Assembly: GCA_964343075.1 (NCBI GenBank) | Contig: CAYFGT010000019.1 | Coordinates: forward strand, 1 to 23,979 | DNA length: 23,979 nt | DNA from: UBA2588 sp964343075 | Lineage (GTDB): Bacteria > Chloroflexota > Dehalococcoidia > Lucifugimonadales > UBA3495 | Direction: 5' to 3' | Part shown: in pieces, positions 7,111 through 14,672 of the stretch | Numbering within the stretch: position 1 is the first letter of the stretch | How the letters are laid out: every line of letters starts with the position of its first letter | The notes under the pieces: generated by a model | Told to the model about the DNA's origin: nothing | The model's input: only the letters and a program-made list of their open reading frames with translations | The model's database searches: none | Made by a program: the position numbers and the translations under genes

Positions 7111-7395
7111 TTATTCCATGTTAAATCTTTCTGATTCAGGGTGACGAGACCATAATAACTCGGCTCCATCCATGGCGATTTTACGTGCTTCACTTGCCCG
7201 CCAGGCTTCGTAAATATCGTTGTTGTCCCAGGTGACGAGAGTTGTTATTTGAGACGGATCAGATAGTCCGATCATTGTCTGTCTGGTACCAAAGCCAGGT
7301 GCTTTACTTTGAGCTACTCCGTTTCGGTCCAGCAATGCTTTAGCTTCTTCAATTTTATCTGGCTTTGCCCAGTGGTGGGTTATAACTCCAATCAT
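7111..7395 (-). CDS. ABM-fold (antibiotic biosynthesis monooxygenase-like) small protein
   Basis: 94 residues with the dimeric alpha/beta-barrel pattern: strand MIGVITHHWA, helix with KIEEAKALLDRNG, strand FGTRQTMIGLSDPSQITTLVTWDN, then helix IYEAWRASEARK. The fold covers heme-degrading IsdG-type enzymes, quinol monooxygenases and many small stress proteins. The conserved Trp in VTWDN and YEAW is typical, but no specific substrate residues are recognisable. GAGG lies 4 nt before the ATG. It sits 9 nt after the antiporter gene and 2 nt before the lipoprotein gene, clearly in one transcript. Function beyond the fold is unassigned. Confidence 0.75.
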   Translation of the reverse strand: MIGVITHHWAKPDKIEEAKALLDRNGVAQSKAPGFGTRQTMIGLSDPSQITTLVTWDNNDIYEAWRASEARKIAMDGAELLWSRHPESERFNME

Positions 7396-7404
7396 ACATC
7401 CTCA

Positions 7405-8712
7405 CTAATCTTTATCTCTTGCGAATAAGGGTACCAACAGTAGAGGGGCTAATATTGTGGTAATTATGGTCATAATAATGCTTATTGTGAATACTGATTG
7501 GTTTATTATTCCTTGGCTTAAGCCTATCCCAGCAATAATGAGTGCGACTTCCCCTCTCGGCATCATTCCTATTCCAATTCTAGTACTTTGCAACATATTG
7601 AATTTGAATGCTAGAGCTGGCAGTCCAGAACCCAATACTTTAGTTAGAATTGCTACTATTGATATTAATAATCCTGCAAGTAGAGCTGTATGTATAGAAC
7701 TTACGTCTACTAACATGCCCATTACAACAAAGAACACAGGAACCAGGAAATTCTTTATCGGTTCAATACTGTGTTCTAGCTTTTCTTTTATTTCGGTTGT
7801 TGAGAATGCTAACCCTGCTGAGAACGCTCCGATTATGAACGCCAGTCCAAACATTTCTGCAAGTCCTGAACACAATAAGGCTAGGCCAAGTACTATTGGA
7901 ATGTTAGCTTCTACTGAACCGATTTTGTTGAGGAATCTTTCTATATGTTTTGATGTTAATAAGCCGATACCTGTTAAGGCTATCCAAAATATAATGGCTT
8001 TTGCCCCAATGGTTCCTACAGATATCATGTCTACTTTGCCAGAAATACTTATCCCTACGATGATTGAGAGTATTAAGATTCCTAGAATGTCATCTATAAC
8101 AGCTGCGGCTATGATAGTTGTGCCTTCAGAGGATGTTAGTTTACCTATGTCTGCCAAAACTCGCGCAGTGATGCCTACAGATGTGGCTGTAAGAATAGAT
8201 CCCATAAATAAGGCTTCGAGAGACCATATACCTCCCGGTCCGGCAATACCAAGTAAGACACTAGAATAAGCACCCAAGAAAAATGGAAAAATTACGCCTC
8301 CTAAAGCTACAACTGTAGCTGGCCCTGAATATTTTAAAAATGTTTTGAAATCTGTTTCTAATCCAACGGCGAATAACAGGATTATGGATCCTATCTGTGC
8401 AACTGAAAATAGTTCATTAGAAACTGGCAAGGCCCCGGCTTCTAGTATGGTTGGCAAGGGGAACAATGGGCCAAAGAAAGGTATGGGAAATGCTCCGAGA
8501 GCAAAAGGCCCAATAAGAATACCTACCCCGATTTCCGCTAACACCGATGGTATTTTTAAGTATTTGCTTGCTACAAATCCTGCTAACTTTGCAGCTATTA
8601 ATATAATCCCGATCTGGATTAATAATACCGTTACGATATGAGTAATATTGGAAGCGCCTCCTGAGGCGGCGATATTCCGCGCAGTGTCTGTAAATAAGTT
8701 CAAAGTATCCAT
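7405..8712 (-). CDS. CPA2-type cation/proton antiporter (NapA/KefB-like)
   Basis: 435-residue integral membrane protein with about 12-13 hydrophobic segments that exchanges Na+ (or K+) for H+. Visible CPA2 features are VLAEIGVGILIGP near residue 57, LLFAVGLETDF near 112, the unwound-helix segment TATSVGITARVL near 175, and an Asp-Asp pair (Asp207-Asp208) in AAVIDDILG, which in this superfamily marks electrogenic Na+/H+ exchangers. It ends soon after the membrane domain, so it lacks the C-terminal TrkA-N nucleotide-binding domain found in KefB/KefC. AGGAAG lies 4 nt before the ATG. First gene of a three-gene minus-strand unit. Confidence 0.93.
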   Translation of the reverse strand: MDTLNLFTDTARNIAASGGASNITHIVTVLLIQIGIILIAAKLAGFVASKYLKIPSVLAEIGVGILIGPFALGAFPIPFFGPLFPLPTILEAGALPVSNELFSVAQIGSIILLFAVGLETDFKTFLKYSGPATVVALGGVIFPFFLGAYSSVLLGIAGPGGIWSLEALFMGSILTATSVGITARVLADIGKLTSSEGTTIIAAAVIDDILGILILSIIVGISISGKVDMISVGTIGAKAIIFWIALTGIGLLTSKHIERFLNKIGSVEANIPIVLGLALLCSGLAEMFGLAFIIGAFSAGLAFSTTEIKEKLEHSIEPIKNFLVPVFFVVMGMLVDVSSIHTALLAGLLISIVAILTKVLGSGLPALAFKFNMLQSTRIGIGMMPRGEVALIIAGIGLSQGIINQSVFTISIIMTIITTILAPLLLVPLFARDKD

Positions 8713-8753
8713 ACAACTTCCTGTGTGACTATTAGTATTAGTATCAGTGCTAT

Positions 8754-8782
8754 ATTGTATTGAATATATTTGACATTGTATA
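8754..8782 (-). promoter_or_regulatory. Putative promoter of the antiporter operon
   Basis: On the minus strand TATACA (8782-8777), a 17-nt spacer and TACAAT (8759-8754). The -35 is weak (4/6) and the -10 is good (5/6). It overlaps the divergent thrC promoter. Confidence 0.4.
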
Positions 8783-8798
8783 GGTGCTTTGCTACCAT
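8770..8798 (+). promoter_or_regulatory. Putative promoter of the thrC operon
   Basis: A perfect TTGACA (8770-8775), a 17-nt spacer and a weaker TACCAT (8793-8798). Transcription would start near 8805, about 40 nt before the TTG start codon chosen for thrC. Confidence 0.45.
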
Positions 8799-8844
8799 TT
8801 TTCGCTGGACCAATGATAAAAAACCCATTTGGGAGATAATTATT

Positions 8845-10119
8845 TTGGCATATCTAAATGGCTTAAAATGCCGGGAATGTGGTAGGGATTATCCTGCTGA
8901 TCCATTAAACGTTTGCGATTTTTGTTTTGGACCTTTAGAAGTTGCGTACGACTATTCAACAATTCGTGAAGTAGTCACTCGAGAATCTATTACTCAAGGT
9001 CCCCCTAGCATATGGAGATTTAAAGACTTGCTCCCAGCAAGCGGTGATAACCCAGTTGATATTATGACAGGTATGACTCCACTTATGAAAGCCAATAATT
9101 TGGGTAAAGAACTTGGTTTGAATAATCTTTATATCAAGAATGATAGCGTAAATCCATCATTTTCATTTAAAGATAGGGTTGTATCTGTAGCCTGCACGAA
9201 AGCTATCGAATTCGGATATGAAGTGTTGTCCTGCGCATCTACTGGTAATTTGGCTGCGAGTGTGGCTGCCCATGCAGCGAGGGCAGGAATAAAGGCAGTC
9301 GTATTCATCCCTGGCGATTTAGAGCAAGGGAAAGTAATTAATGCAGCTGTGTATGGTCCTACGATTATGGCAATTGATGGAAACTATGATGATGTCAATC
9401 GATTGTGTAGTGAAATTGCAGATAACTATCCGTGGGCGTTTGTTAATGTAAATATGCGTCCATACTACGCTGAAGGTAGTAAAACATTAGGATACGAAGT
9501 GGCTGAACAATTGGGTTGGGAAGTTCCCGATCATGTTGTTGTACCTGCCGCATCAGGGGCTATGTTTACCAAAATTTGGAAAGGATTTAATGAACTTGCT
9601 TGTTTGGGCCTTTTGGACGGAGTGGAGGGTATGTCTTTTGGCGAAGATCAGAACTCAGTTCACCATCCTGCAGTTAATACAAAAATGCATATGGCTCAGG
9701 CAGTTGGGTGTTCACCTATTGCGTATGCCTGGAATAACGGTCAGTCTCACATTGTGCCTGTTAAACCGGATACAGTAGCTAAATCTTTAGCTATTGGCAA
9801 TCCTGCTGATGGTATATATGCGCTCAAGGTTATTCAAGAATCAGGAGGTAGTGCTACGGCTACCCCAGAGAAGACAGTTGCTGAAGGCATAGAATTACTA
9901 GCTAGAACAGAAGGTATATTTACTGAAACAGCTGGAGGAGTATCTATATCAGTATTGAAATCGTTAGCTGAATCGGGTGCGATTAAGCCTGATGAAAGAA
10001 CAGTGGTTTACATAACAGGGAACGGCCTTAAAACTCAAGAAGTAGTAGAGGCATCAGTTAAAACTCTACCTATTAAGGCTACTATGGCTTCGTTTGAATC
10101 CGCCTATAAAGGTCAATGA
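8845..10119 (+). CDS. thrC: Threonine synthase with N-terminal zinc ribbon
   Basis: PLP enzyme that converts O-phosphohomoserine to threonine. I place the start at TTG 8845, 9 nt after GGGAG (8831-8835), giving 424 residues. The open frame extends upstream, but there it overlaps the promoter. The N-terminus has a four-cysteine ribbon (Cys9, Cys12, Cys24, Cys27) seen in one branch of threonine synthases. The PLP lysine is Lys109 in NPSFSFKDR, and the phosphate-binding loop is CASTGNLAASVAA. The stop overlaps the NIL-domain gene by ATGA, and a MoaD-like gene follows. That context raises the possibility that this homologue, or the operon, also serves sulfur transfer to a homoserine derivative. 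By sequence alone the threonine synthase call is the best. Confidence 0.92.
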   Translation: MAYLNGLKCRECGRDYPADPLNVCDFCFGPLEVAYDYSTIREVVTRESITQGPPSIWRFKDLLPASGDNPVDIMTGMTPLMKANNLGKELGLNNLYIKNDSVNPSFSFKDRVVSVACTKAIEFGYEVLSCASTGNLAASVAAHAARAGIKAVVFIPGDLEQGKVINAAVYGPTIMAIDGNYDDVNRLCSEIADNYPWAFVNVNMRPYYAEGSKTLGYEVAEQLGWEVPDHVVVPAASGAMFTKIWKGFNELACLGLLDGVEGMSFGEDQNSVHHPAVNTKMHMAQAVGCSPIAYAWNNGQSHIVPVKPDTVAKSLAIGNPADGIYALKVIQESGGSATATPEKTVAEGIELLARTEGIFTETAGGVSISVLKSLAESGAIKPDERTVVYITGNGLKTQEVVEASVKTLPIKATMASFESAYKGQ

Positions 10120-10364
10120 TTATGGTGAGTAAACGTTATATATTTACTTTCCCTACAAATATGGTTACTGAACCGGTGATATTTAATCTAGGTAAAAACT
10201 TCGACGTAGAAACTAATATAAGGCGTGCAGATGTAAGAGAAGATACCGGTTGGGTTATACTCGAACTAAAAGGTGTTGAAGAAGAAATTGATAGAGGCCT
10301 TGAATGGGTTACTTCCAAGGGAGTACGTGTAGACTCTATCAGCGGAGACCTAATTCAAGGATAA
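10116..10364 (+). CDS. NIL-domain (ferredoxin-like fold) protein
   Basis: Small protein of 80-82 residues with the NIL pattern found at the C-terminus of MetN methionine-transporter ATPases and in stand-alone proteins linked to sulfur amino-acid synthesis. The segments are RYIFTFPTNMVTEPVIFNL, NIRRADVREDTGWVILELKG, then IDRGLEWVTSKGVRVDSI. There are no cysteines, so it is not an Fe-S protein, and the fold is probably ligand-binding or regulatory. The start is either ATG 10116, overlapping the thrC stop, or ATG 10122, which is better spaced (9 nt) from AAAGG at 10108. It lies between thrC and the MoaD-like gene in a clear operon. Confidence 0.82.
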   Translation: MIMVSKRYIFTFPTNMVTEPVIFNLGKNFDVETNIRRADVREDTGWVILELKGVEEEIDRGLEWVTSKGVRVDSISGDLIQG

Positions 10365-10389
10365 ATGGTGCAATAACTAAGGAGCGATT

Positions 10390-10668
10390 ATGAGTATTAC
10401 TGTTAGGATTCCAACACCGTTAAGGAGATTGACTGGAGGAGCGGACATTGTTGACGCTGATGGGTCTACAATCTTGGGAATCGTAGAGGATCTGGAATCC
10501 AACTACGCAGGATTTAAAGAACGGCTTATTGATGAAAATGGAGAAATGAGGTATTTCGTCAATCTATATTTAAATGGAGAAGATGTTAGGTTCCTGCAAG
10601 GTTTGGAAACAGAAACTAACAACGGTGATGAGATTAGTATAGTTCCTGCAGTTGCCGGAGGTTACTGA
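10390..10668 (+). CDS. MoaD/ThiS-family sulfur-carrier-like protein ending in Gly-Gly-Tyr
   Basis: 92-residue beta-grasp protein. The family segments are MSITVRIPTPLRRLTGG, a central RYFVNLYLNGEDVRFLQG and the C-terminal GDEISIVPAVAGG. In sulfur carriers the terminal Gly-Gly is adenylated and turned into a thiocarboxylate. Here one Tyr follows, so the tail would have to be trimmed, as reported for Wolinella HcyS, which carries one extra residue removed by a metalloprotease. AAGGAG lies 5 nt before the ATG. Next to thrC and a NIL protein, a role in sulfur delivery for homocysteine/cysteine synthesis is more likely than molybdopterin, but this is inference. The stop codon lies inside a terminator hairpin and overlaps the end of tgt. 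Confidence 0.82.
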   Translation: MSITVRIPTPLRRLTGGADIVDADGSTILGIVEDLESNYAGFKERLIDENGEMRYFVNLYLNGEDVRFLQGLETETNNGDEISIVPAVAGGY

Positions 10669-10676
10669 TTTTTTTT
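10649..10676 (+). terminator. Intrinsic terminator embedded in the end of the MoaD-like gene
   Basis: CAGT (10649-10652) pairs with ACTG (10664-10667) and GCC (10654-10656) pairs with GGT (10660-10662), around a GGA loop with a T/T mismatch. Eight T residues follow (10669-10676). The hairpin encodes the final Val-Ala-Gly-Gly-Tyr of the upstream gene. Confidence 0.6.
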
Positions 10677-11810
10677 AGAATCATTTTTTGAATTATTGGC
10701 GGTTTGATACTGAGCCCAAAAAATAGTTCTGAAACTCTCGAATTTGTCTTCTACGATTGATTCACGAATTTGCTTCATCAGGTTAGCCATAAATGTTAAA
10801 TTATGAATGCTGGCCAATCTGAGCGCTAACAGCTCTTTAGCTTTGAATAAATGATGTAAGTAGGCAGTTGAATAATTGCGACAAAGCATGCAATTGCAGT
10901 CCGGATCGATTGGGATATCCTGAGATTTGAACCTTTGATTAGTAATATTGATCCGACCTGTTATCGTGTATAACGACCCATTTCTTGCTACTCGTGTCGG
11001 CATCACACAATCAAACATATCTACTCCAGAGGCTACCCCTTCAATGAGGTCTTCTGGAGATCCTACTCCCATTAAGTATCTTGGTTTCTCAATGGGCAAA
11101 TTTTGGTTACATATACTTACGGTTTCGTACATCTTTGATTTGGTCTCTCCTACTGCGAGACCACCTATTGCATATCCTTCAAAATCCAAAGACGATAGAA
11201 AGTCTAATGACTGTAATCTTAATTCTCGAGAAGTGCCTCCTTGTATAATTCCAAATAAGGCCTGTTTATTACGGTCGCCCGATGTGGCGAACGTTTCCTG
11301 GCATATCGTTGCCCATTTATGAGTTCTGATCATGGCTGATTCGACCTCATGTGGAGATGCTCCATATTCAATACAATGGTCAAAGCACATTATAATATCA
11401 GCACCGATTTTTATTTGATTTAATGTTGCCTGTTTGGGGTCTATAAAATGCAACGCGCCATCTGAATGTGACTTAAAAGTTATGCCGTCATCAGTGATTT
11501 TATTTGTTTGACTTAAACTAAATGCTTGGAATCCACCACTATCGGTCAATATGGGTTTATCCCAATTCATGAAGGTGTGGAGCCCGCCAAATTGACTAAT
11601 TAGGGAAACGCCTGGCTGTAATGATAAATGATACGCATTCCCTAATATGATCGAGGCTCCAGTTGCTTTGACCTCTTCGGGAGAGAGTGCTTTTACGGTG
11701 GCCTGGGTTCCTACGGGCATAAACACGGGAGTTGATACCCTCCCGTGTAGCGTGTTAAACTCCGCAGCGCGAGCCGTACCTGATGTTGCTACTAATTTAA
11801 ATTCATTCAT
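10662..11810 (-). CDS. tgt: tRNA-guanine (queuine/preQ1) transglycosylase
   Basis: Exchanges G34 in tRNAs with GUN anticodons for preQ1, towards queuosine. It is 382 residues long. Family landmarks are ILTDSGGFQAFSL with Asp90, FDHCIEYG near residue 143, FGIIQGG near 186, the nucleophile Asp267 in MFDCVMPTRVARNG, and the zinc site Cys305-x-Cys307-x2-Cys310 with a His in YLHHLF. The last ~15 residues (NNSKNDSKKNQ) are a basic, low-complexity extension whose codons include the T-run of the convergent terminator. The gene shares 7 bp with the MoaD-like gene tail to tail. No clear ribosome-binding site precedes the ATG. No other queuosine genes are in the window. Confidence 0.97.
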   Translation of the reverse strand: MNEFKLVATSGTARAAEFNTLHGRVSTPVFMPVGTQATVKALSPEEVKATGASIILGNAYHLSLQPGVSLISQFGGLHTFMNWDKPILTDSGGFQAFSLSQTNKITDDGITFKSHSDGALHFIDPKQATLNQIKIGADIIMCFDHCIEYGASPHEVESAMIRTHKWATICQETFATSGDRNKQALFGIIQGGTSRELRLQSLDFLSSLDFEGYAIGGLAVGETKSKMYETVSICNQNLPIEKPRYLMGVGSPEDLIEGVASGVDMFDCVMPTRVARNGSLYTITGRINITNQRFKSQDIPIDPDCNCMLCRNYSTAYLHHLFKAKELLALRLASIHNLTFMANLMKQIRESIVEDKFESFRTIFWAQYQTANNSKNDSKKNQ

Positions 11811-11842
11811 GATCGGACAGTCTATTTGATATCACGGCTATT

Positions 11843-11871
11843 ATTATAAACACTGGTTGCGGAATTGGTAA
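11843..11871 (-). promoter_or_regulatory. Putative tgt promoter
   Basis: On the minus strand TTACCA (11871-11866), a 17-nt spacer and a perfect TATAAT (11848-11843). This would give a leader of about 25 nt before the tgt ATG. Confidence 0.45.
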
Positions 11872-12008
11872 TAGATATAATTACTTACATTTCTAGTATA
11901 AACAGTCTTGTCTGGGCGCTGTTTGTGATGTCGGCTGTAGTCGTAATATCAGTGGGTCTATGGTTAATATTGAAATTTATAACCATGTTGGTAAAGAGGC
12001 TGGTTTAA
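11865..12008 (+). CDS. Possible small membrane protein (about 26-47 residues)
   Basis: An open frame runs from 11850 to TAA 12006-12008, ending 4 nt before the TauE-like gene. From TTG 11865 it reads 47 residues; from ATG 11928 it reads 26. The C-terminal part, SAVVVISVGLWLILKFITML then VKRLV, is an ideal transmembrane helix with a positive end. No convincing ribosome-binding site precedes either start, and AT-rich DNA gives such frames by chance. I list it because the stretch upstream of tauE otherwise holds nothing, and the spacing would allow translational coupling to the permease. Confidence 0.3.
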   Translation: MVIDIITYISSINSLVWALFVMSAVVVISVGLWLILKFITMLVKRLV

Positions 12009-12012
12009 TTCT

Positions 12013-13035
12013 ATGTTTTTCCCTAATGCTGAAATTGTTATGAACCCATTCTTATTGGTTGGGTTGGGATTGATTGTTGGAACTTTAAGTGGCTTTTTTG
12101 GGATAGGGGGAGGATTTCTGATAACTGGTAGTTTATTAGTTTTAGGTGTGCCCCCATTATTCGCTGTAGGTACAGGTATTACTCTGGTTATGGGTACAGC
12201 AATTATTAGTACTTTAAAACATCGCCAATTGGGGAATGTTGACCTGAAATTTGGATTTTGCCTAATTTGTGGAACAGTGCCTGCGGTGTACATAGCCGAA
12301 AAATTGAACCAAATTCTTGATGCGAACAATATCGCTTCCCCGGTAATTCAAGGATTATATTTCTTGATGCTATGTGGAATTGGAATTTTTATCACTGCTG
12401 ATTCAATACGAAATAAAACTAAAGGAGATGTTACTAATTCTCGTATGTTACTAAGAAATCTAAAGTTTGGTCCGAAGTTTGTATATGTGCCTGGTTTAGG
12501 TAAAAAGTCTCTTTATTGGTCTTTTCCGATAGCGGGTATTGAATCTATGTCTGTTTTAGTAATTATTATTATTGGTTTTTGCATCGGATTTATGGCGGGT
12601 CTCCTTGGTGCGGGAGGTGGGTTCATAATGATGCCAGTATTGATATATTTAGTAGGATTGCCAACTACTGTCGCTATAGGTACTGATTTGTTGCAAGTTA
12701 TAGTTACCGGTTCATTGGGAACCTTTTTGTACTCATTGTCCGGCAATGTTGATGTTCTTATGGCAATTTTCATGTTGATACCAGCATTTTTCTTATCTCA
12801 GATTGGAGCATTAGCTACAAAGTTCGTCGATCCGAGCAGGATTCGAGCAGTGTACGGATTGCTGCTGATCGTGGGTGGAGTGGCAGTAGGACTGGAATAT
12901 TTGTCAGGCTTTGTGTTCAGTAATCTTTTAAGTTACGTAGCAATTATAACTTTGTTGGGCTTTTCGGCCTGTGTGTCCATATGGATTCTACTAATGTGTT
13001 TAAAAGGATTGATGACCAGATCGTTAGTTGATTAA
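12013..13035 (+). CDS. TauE/SafE-family permease (putative sulfite/organosulfonate exporter)
   Basis: 340-residue membrane protein with about nine hydrophobic segments and the internal duplication typical of the family. LSGFFGIGGGFLITG (residues 26-39) and AGLLGAGGGFIMMP (195-208) are the two copies of the glycine-rich re-entrant motif. A hydrophilic loop (about 130-170) joins the halves. Known members move sulfite, sulfoacetate or related anions, but substrate cannot be read from sequence. The start is uncertain: ATG 12013 has AAAGAGG 13 nt upstream, and ATG 12040 is possible. The last 12 bp overlap the convergent aroB gene. Confidence 0.9.
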   Translation: MFFPNAEIVMNPFLLVGLGLIVGTLSGFFGIGGGFLITGSLLVLGVPPLFAVGTGITLVMGTAIISTLKHRQLGNVDLKFGFCLICGTVPAVYIAEKLNQILDANNIASPVIQGLYFLMLCGIGIFITADSIRNKTKGDVTNSRMLLRNLKFGPKFVYVPGLGKKSLYWSFPIAGIESMSVLVIIIIGFCIGFMAGLLGAGGGFIMMPVLIYLVGLPTTVAIGTDLLQVIVTGSLGTFLYSLSGNVDVLMAIFMLIPAFFLSQIGALATKFVDPSRIRAVYGLLLIVGGVAVGLEYLSGFVFSNLLSYVAIITLLGFSACVSIWILLMCLKGLMTRSLVD

Positions 13036-14124
13036 TTCGGATACCACCTGGCTAACTATTTCTGGTGGAACATCATGACGTACAACAGCATTGCCTATTG
13101 AATCTAATAAAACCCACTGATTTCGGCCAGACAGACTTTTTTTGTCTAGAGCCATCGCGCTATTGAATGTATTCATATTTATGTCATCCGCCCGTATTGG
13201 TAAATTGTACTGATTTAATATATCAATATGACGCTGTACCAAATCTTCATCAATCAGACCCATATTTTGAGCTATTTTGGACGCTGCCACCATTCCAACG
13301 GAGACTCCTTCTCCGTGCATGAATCTCCCATATTCTGTGGAGGCTTCTAGTGCATGTCCTACTGTATGGCCGTAGTTTAATAGTATTCGTAAACCCAGGG
13401 TTTCTTTTTCATCTTGGCTGACAATATTGGCCTTAATAGCCATACTCCTCCTAATAACATCTGTAGATAGTTCTGGCTCTAAATCCATTAACGCTTGAGA
13501 ATTGTCTTCGAATACATCAACCAGTTGCTTATCTACTATGAAACCATGTTTGATAGCTTCTGCCCAACCTTCGGACAACTCTCTTTTCCCTAAGGTTTGT
13601 AATGCCGAGACGTCTGCGACTACAGCTCTTGGTTGGTAGAATGCGCCAATTAAGTTTTTCCCTTGCGGCAAATTCACTGCAACTTTTCCGCCAATAGAAG
13701 CGTCTACCATGGAAGCCATACTTGTAGGAATTTGTATAAATGGTACGCCCCGTAAAAACGTAGCGGCAACATATCCTGCTAGATCTCCTACTACTCCTCC
13801 GCCTACTGCGATTATTAAATGTCTTCTTTCTGCTTTCCGTTCGACTAACCATTTGTATATTTCATTAGCAGAGTTTTGGTTTTTACTCTGTTCGCCTGCG
13901 GGAAATACAAAGCTATGAGCTTTGATACCCGATTTTTGTAAAGCCCACTGGACTTGCCTCCCGTATGGATTCATAACATTGCTATCACTAATGATATAGA
14001 TTGGTCCTGAAAACCCTAGATCAGTGACAATCTCTCCCAGATTCTCTATGATGCCCCATCCTACGTTTACAGGATATGAACCAGTAGAATGAGTGACTGT
14101 TGCGGCTAAAGTTGTGTTTGACAT
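13024..14124 (-). CDS. aroB: 3-dehydroquinate synthase
   Basis: Second step of the shikimate pathway: DAHP to 3-dehydroquinate, using NAD+ and a divalent metal. The 366-residue length is normal. Motifs are the NAD-binding GGGVVGDLAGY (108-118), IPTSMASMVDASIGGK (132-147), the metal ligand Glu189 in GWAEAIKHG, the histidine motif YGHTVGHALE (251-260) and MHGEGVSVGM (269-278). It lies 12 nt downstream of aroK on the same transcript. The tail overlaps the TauE-like gene by 12 bp. Confidence 0.97.
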   Translation of the reverse strand: MSNTTLAATVTHSTGSYPVNVGWGIIENLGEIVTDLGFSGPIYIISDSNVMNPYGRQVQWALQKSGIKAHSFVFPAGEQSKNQNSANEIYKWLVERKAERRHLIIAVGGGVVGDLAGYVAATFLRGVPFIQIPTSMASMVDASIGGKVAVNLPQGKNLIGAFYQPRAVVADVSALQTLGKRELSEGWAEAIKHGFIVDKQLVDVFEDNSQALMDLEPELSTDVIRRSMAIKANIVSQDEKETLGLRILLNYGHTVGHALEASTEYGRFMHGEGVSVGMVAASKIAQNMGLIDEDLVQRHIDILNQYNLPIRADDINMNTFNSAMALDKKSLSGRNQWVLLDSIGNAVVRHDVPPEIVSQVVSELIN

Positions 14125-14136
14125 TATGTTGTTTCC

Positions 14137-14658
14137 TTAATTACTACTTAAATACTCCAGGATTTGAGTTGTTAGTTGTTCTATTGTTTTGGAATTGGCA
14201 TCTATACGGAAATGGGCTTTTTCATAGTGTTGTCTTCTTTCTCTCAATAATTCATCGATTTTGTTCGAAGGATTGGTATGCGACAGTAAAGGCCGATCAT
14301 TTTGGGTTTCATCTATCCTTTCTAGAACGGTGTCTCTGGTTACATCAAGCCAAAACACGCTTCCTGAGGCCAACATTATACTCTGGTTTTCTTTGTTGAT
14401 AAATGCACCTCCTCCGCTACAAATCACTTGATCGGATTGTTTACAAGTGTCACGGATTATAGTCTGCTCTTGCTTTCGGAAAAGGGCTTCCCCTTGAGTG
14501 TTGAAAAACTCTGCTATGGATGCCCCGAGATGTTGTTCGAGTAGTTGGTCGGTATCAATGAAAGTTCGGTTTGTTACAGAGGCGAGATGTGTTCCTACAG
14601 TAGTTTTGCCAGATGCCATGAATCCGACCAAAATAATATTGTTGTTGGGTATTTGCAT
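14137..14658 (-). CDS. aroK: Shikimate kinase
   Basis: Phosphorylates shikimate at the 3-OH using ATP, fifth step of the shikimate pathway. 173 residues. Walker A is GFMASGKTT (12-20), the shikimate-binding Asp pair is DTD (35-37), the substrate glycine loop is CSGGGAF, and the lid arginine is in NDRPLL. It is followed by aroB after 12 nt, the common aroK-aroB order, and preceded 14 nt upstream by a VOC-family gene. The ribosome-binding site is weak. Confidence 0.96.
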   Translation of the reverse strand: MQIPNNNIILVGFMASGKTTVGTHLASVTNRTFIDTDQLLEQHLGASIAEFFNTQGEALFRKQEQTIIRDTCKQSDQVICSGGGAFINKENQSIMLASGSVFWLDVTRDTVLERIDETQNDRPLLSHTNPSNKIDELLRERRQHYEKAHFRIDANSKTIEQLTTQILEYLSSN

Positions 14659-14672
14659 TTAGTTTAGTGCTC

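Noticed and set aside
7457..8269. Long plus-strand open frame of 270 codons opposite the antiporter gene
   Set aside because: It is a shadow of a membrane-protein gene, rich in Ile/Asn/Pro/Ser with no recognisable domain or ribosome-binding site. The minus-strand antiporter is unambiguous.
8731..8748. Three direct 6-bp repeats (ATTAGT, ATTAGT, ATCAGT) between the divergent antiporter and thrC genes
   Set aside because: Too short and AT-rich to distinguish from chance, and the third copy is imperfect.
8770..8844. 25-residue N-terminal extension of threonine synthase from TTG 8770
   Set aside because: The TTG is part of a perfect TTGACA -35 box. The zinc-ribbon domain begins after TTG 8845, which has GGGAG upstream.
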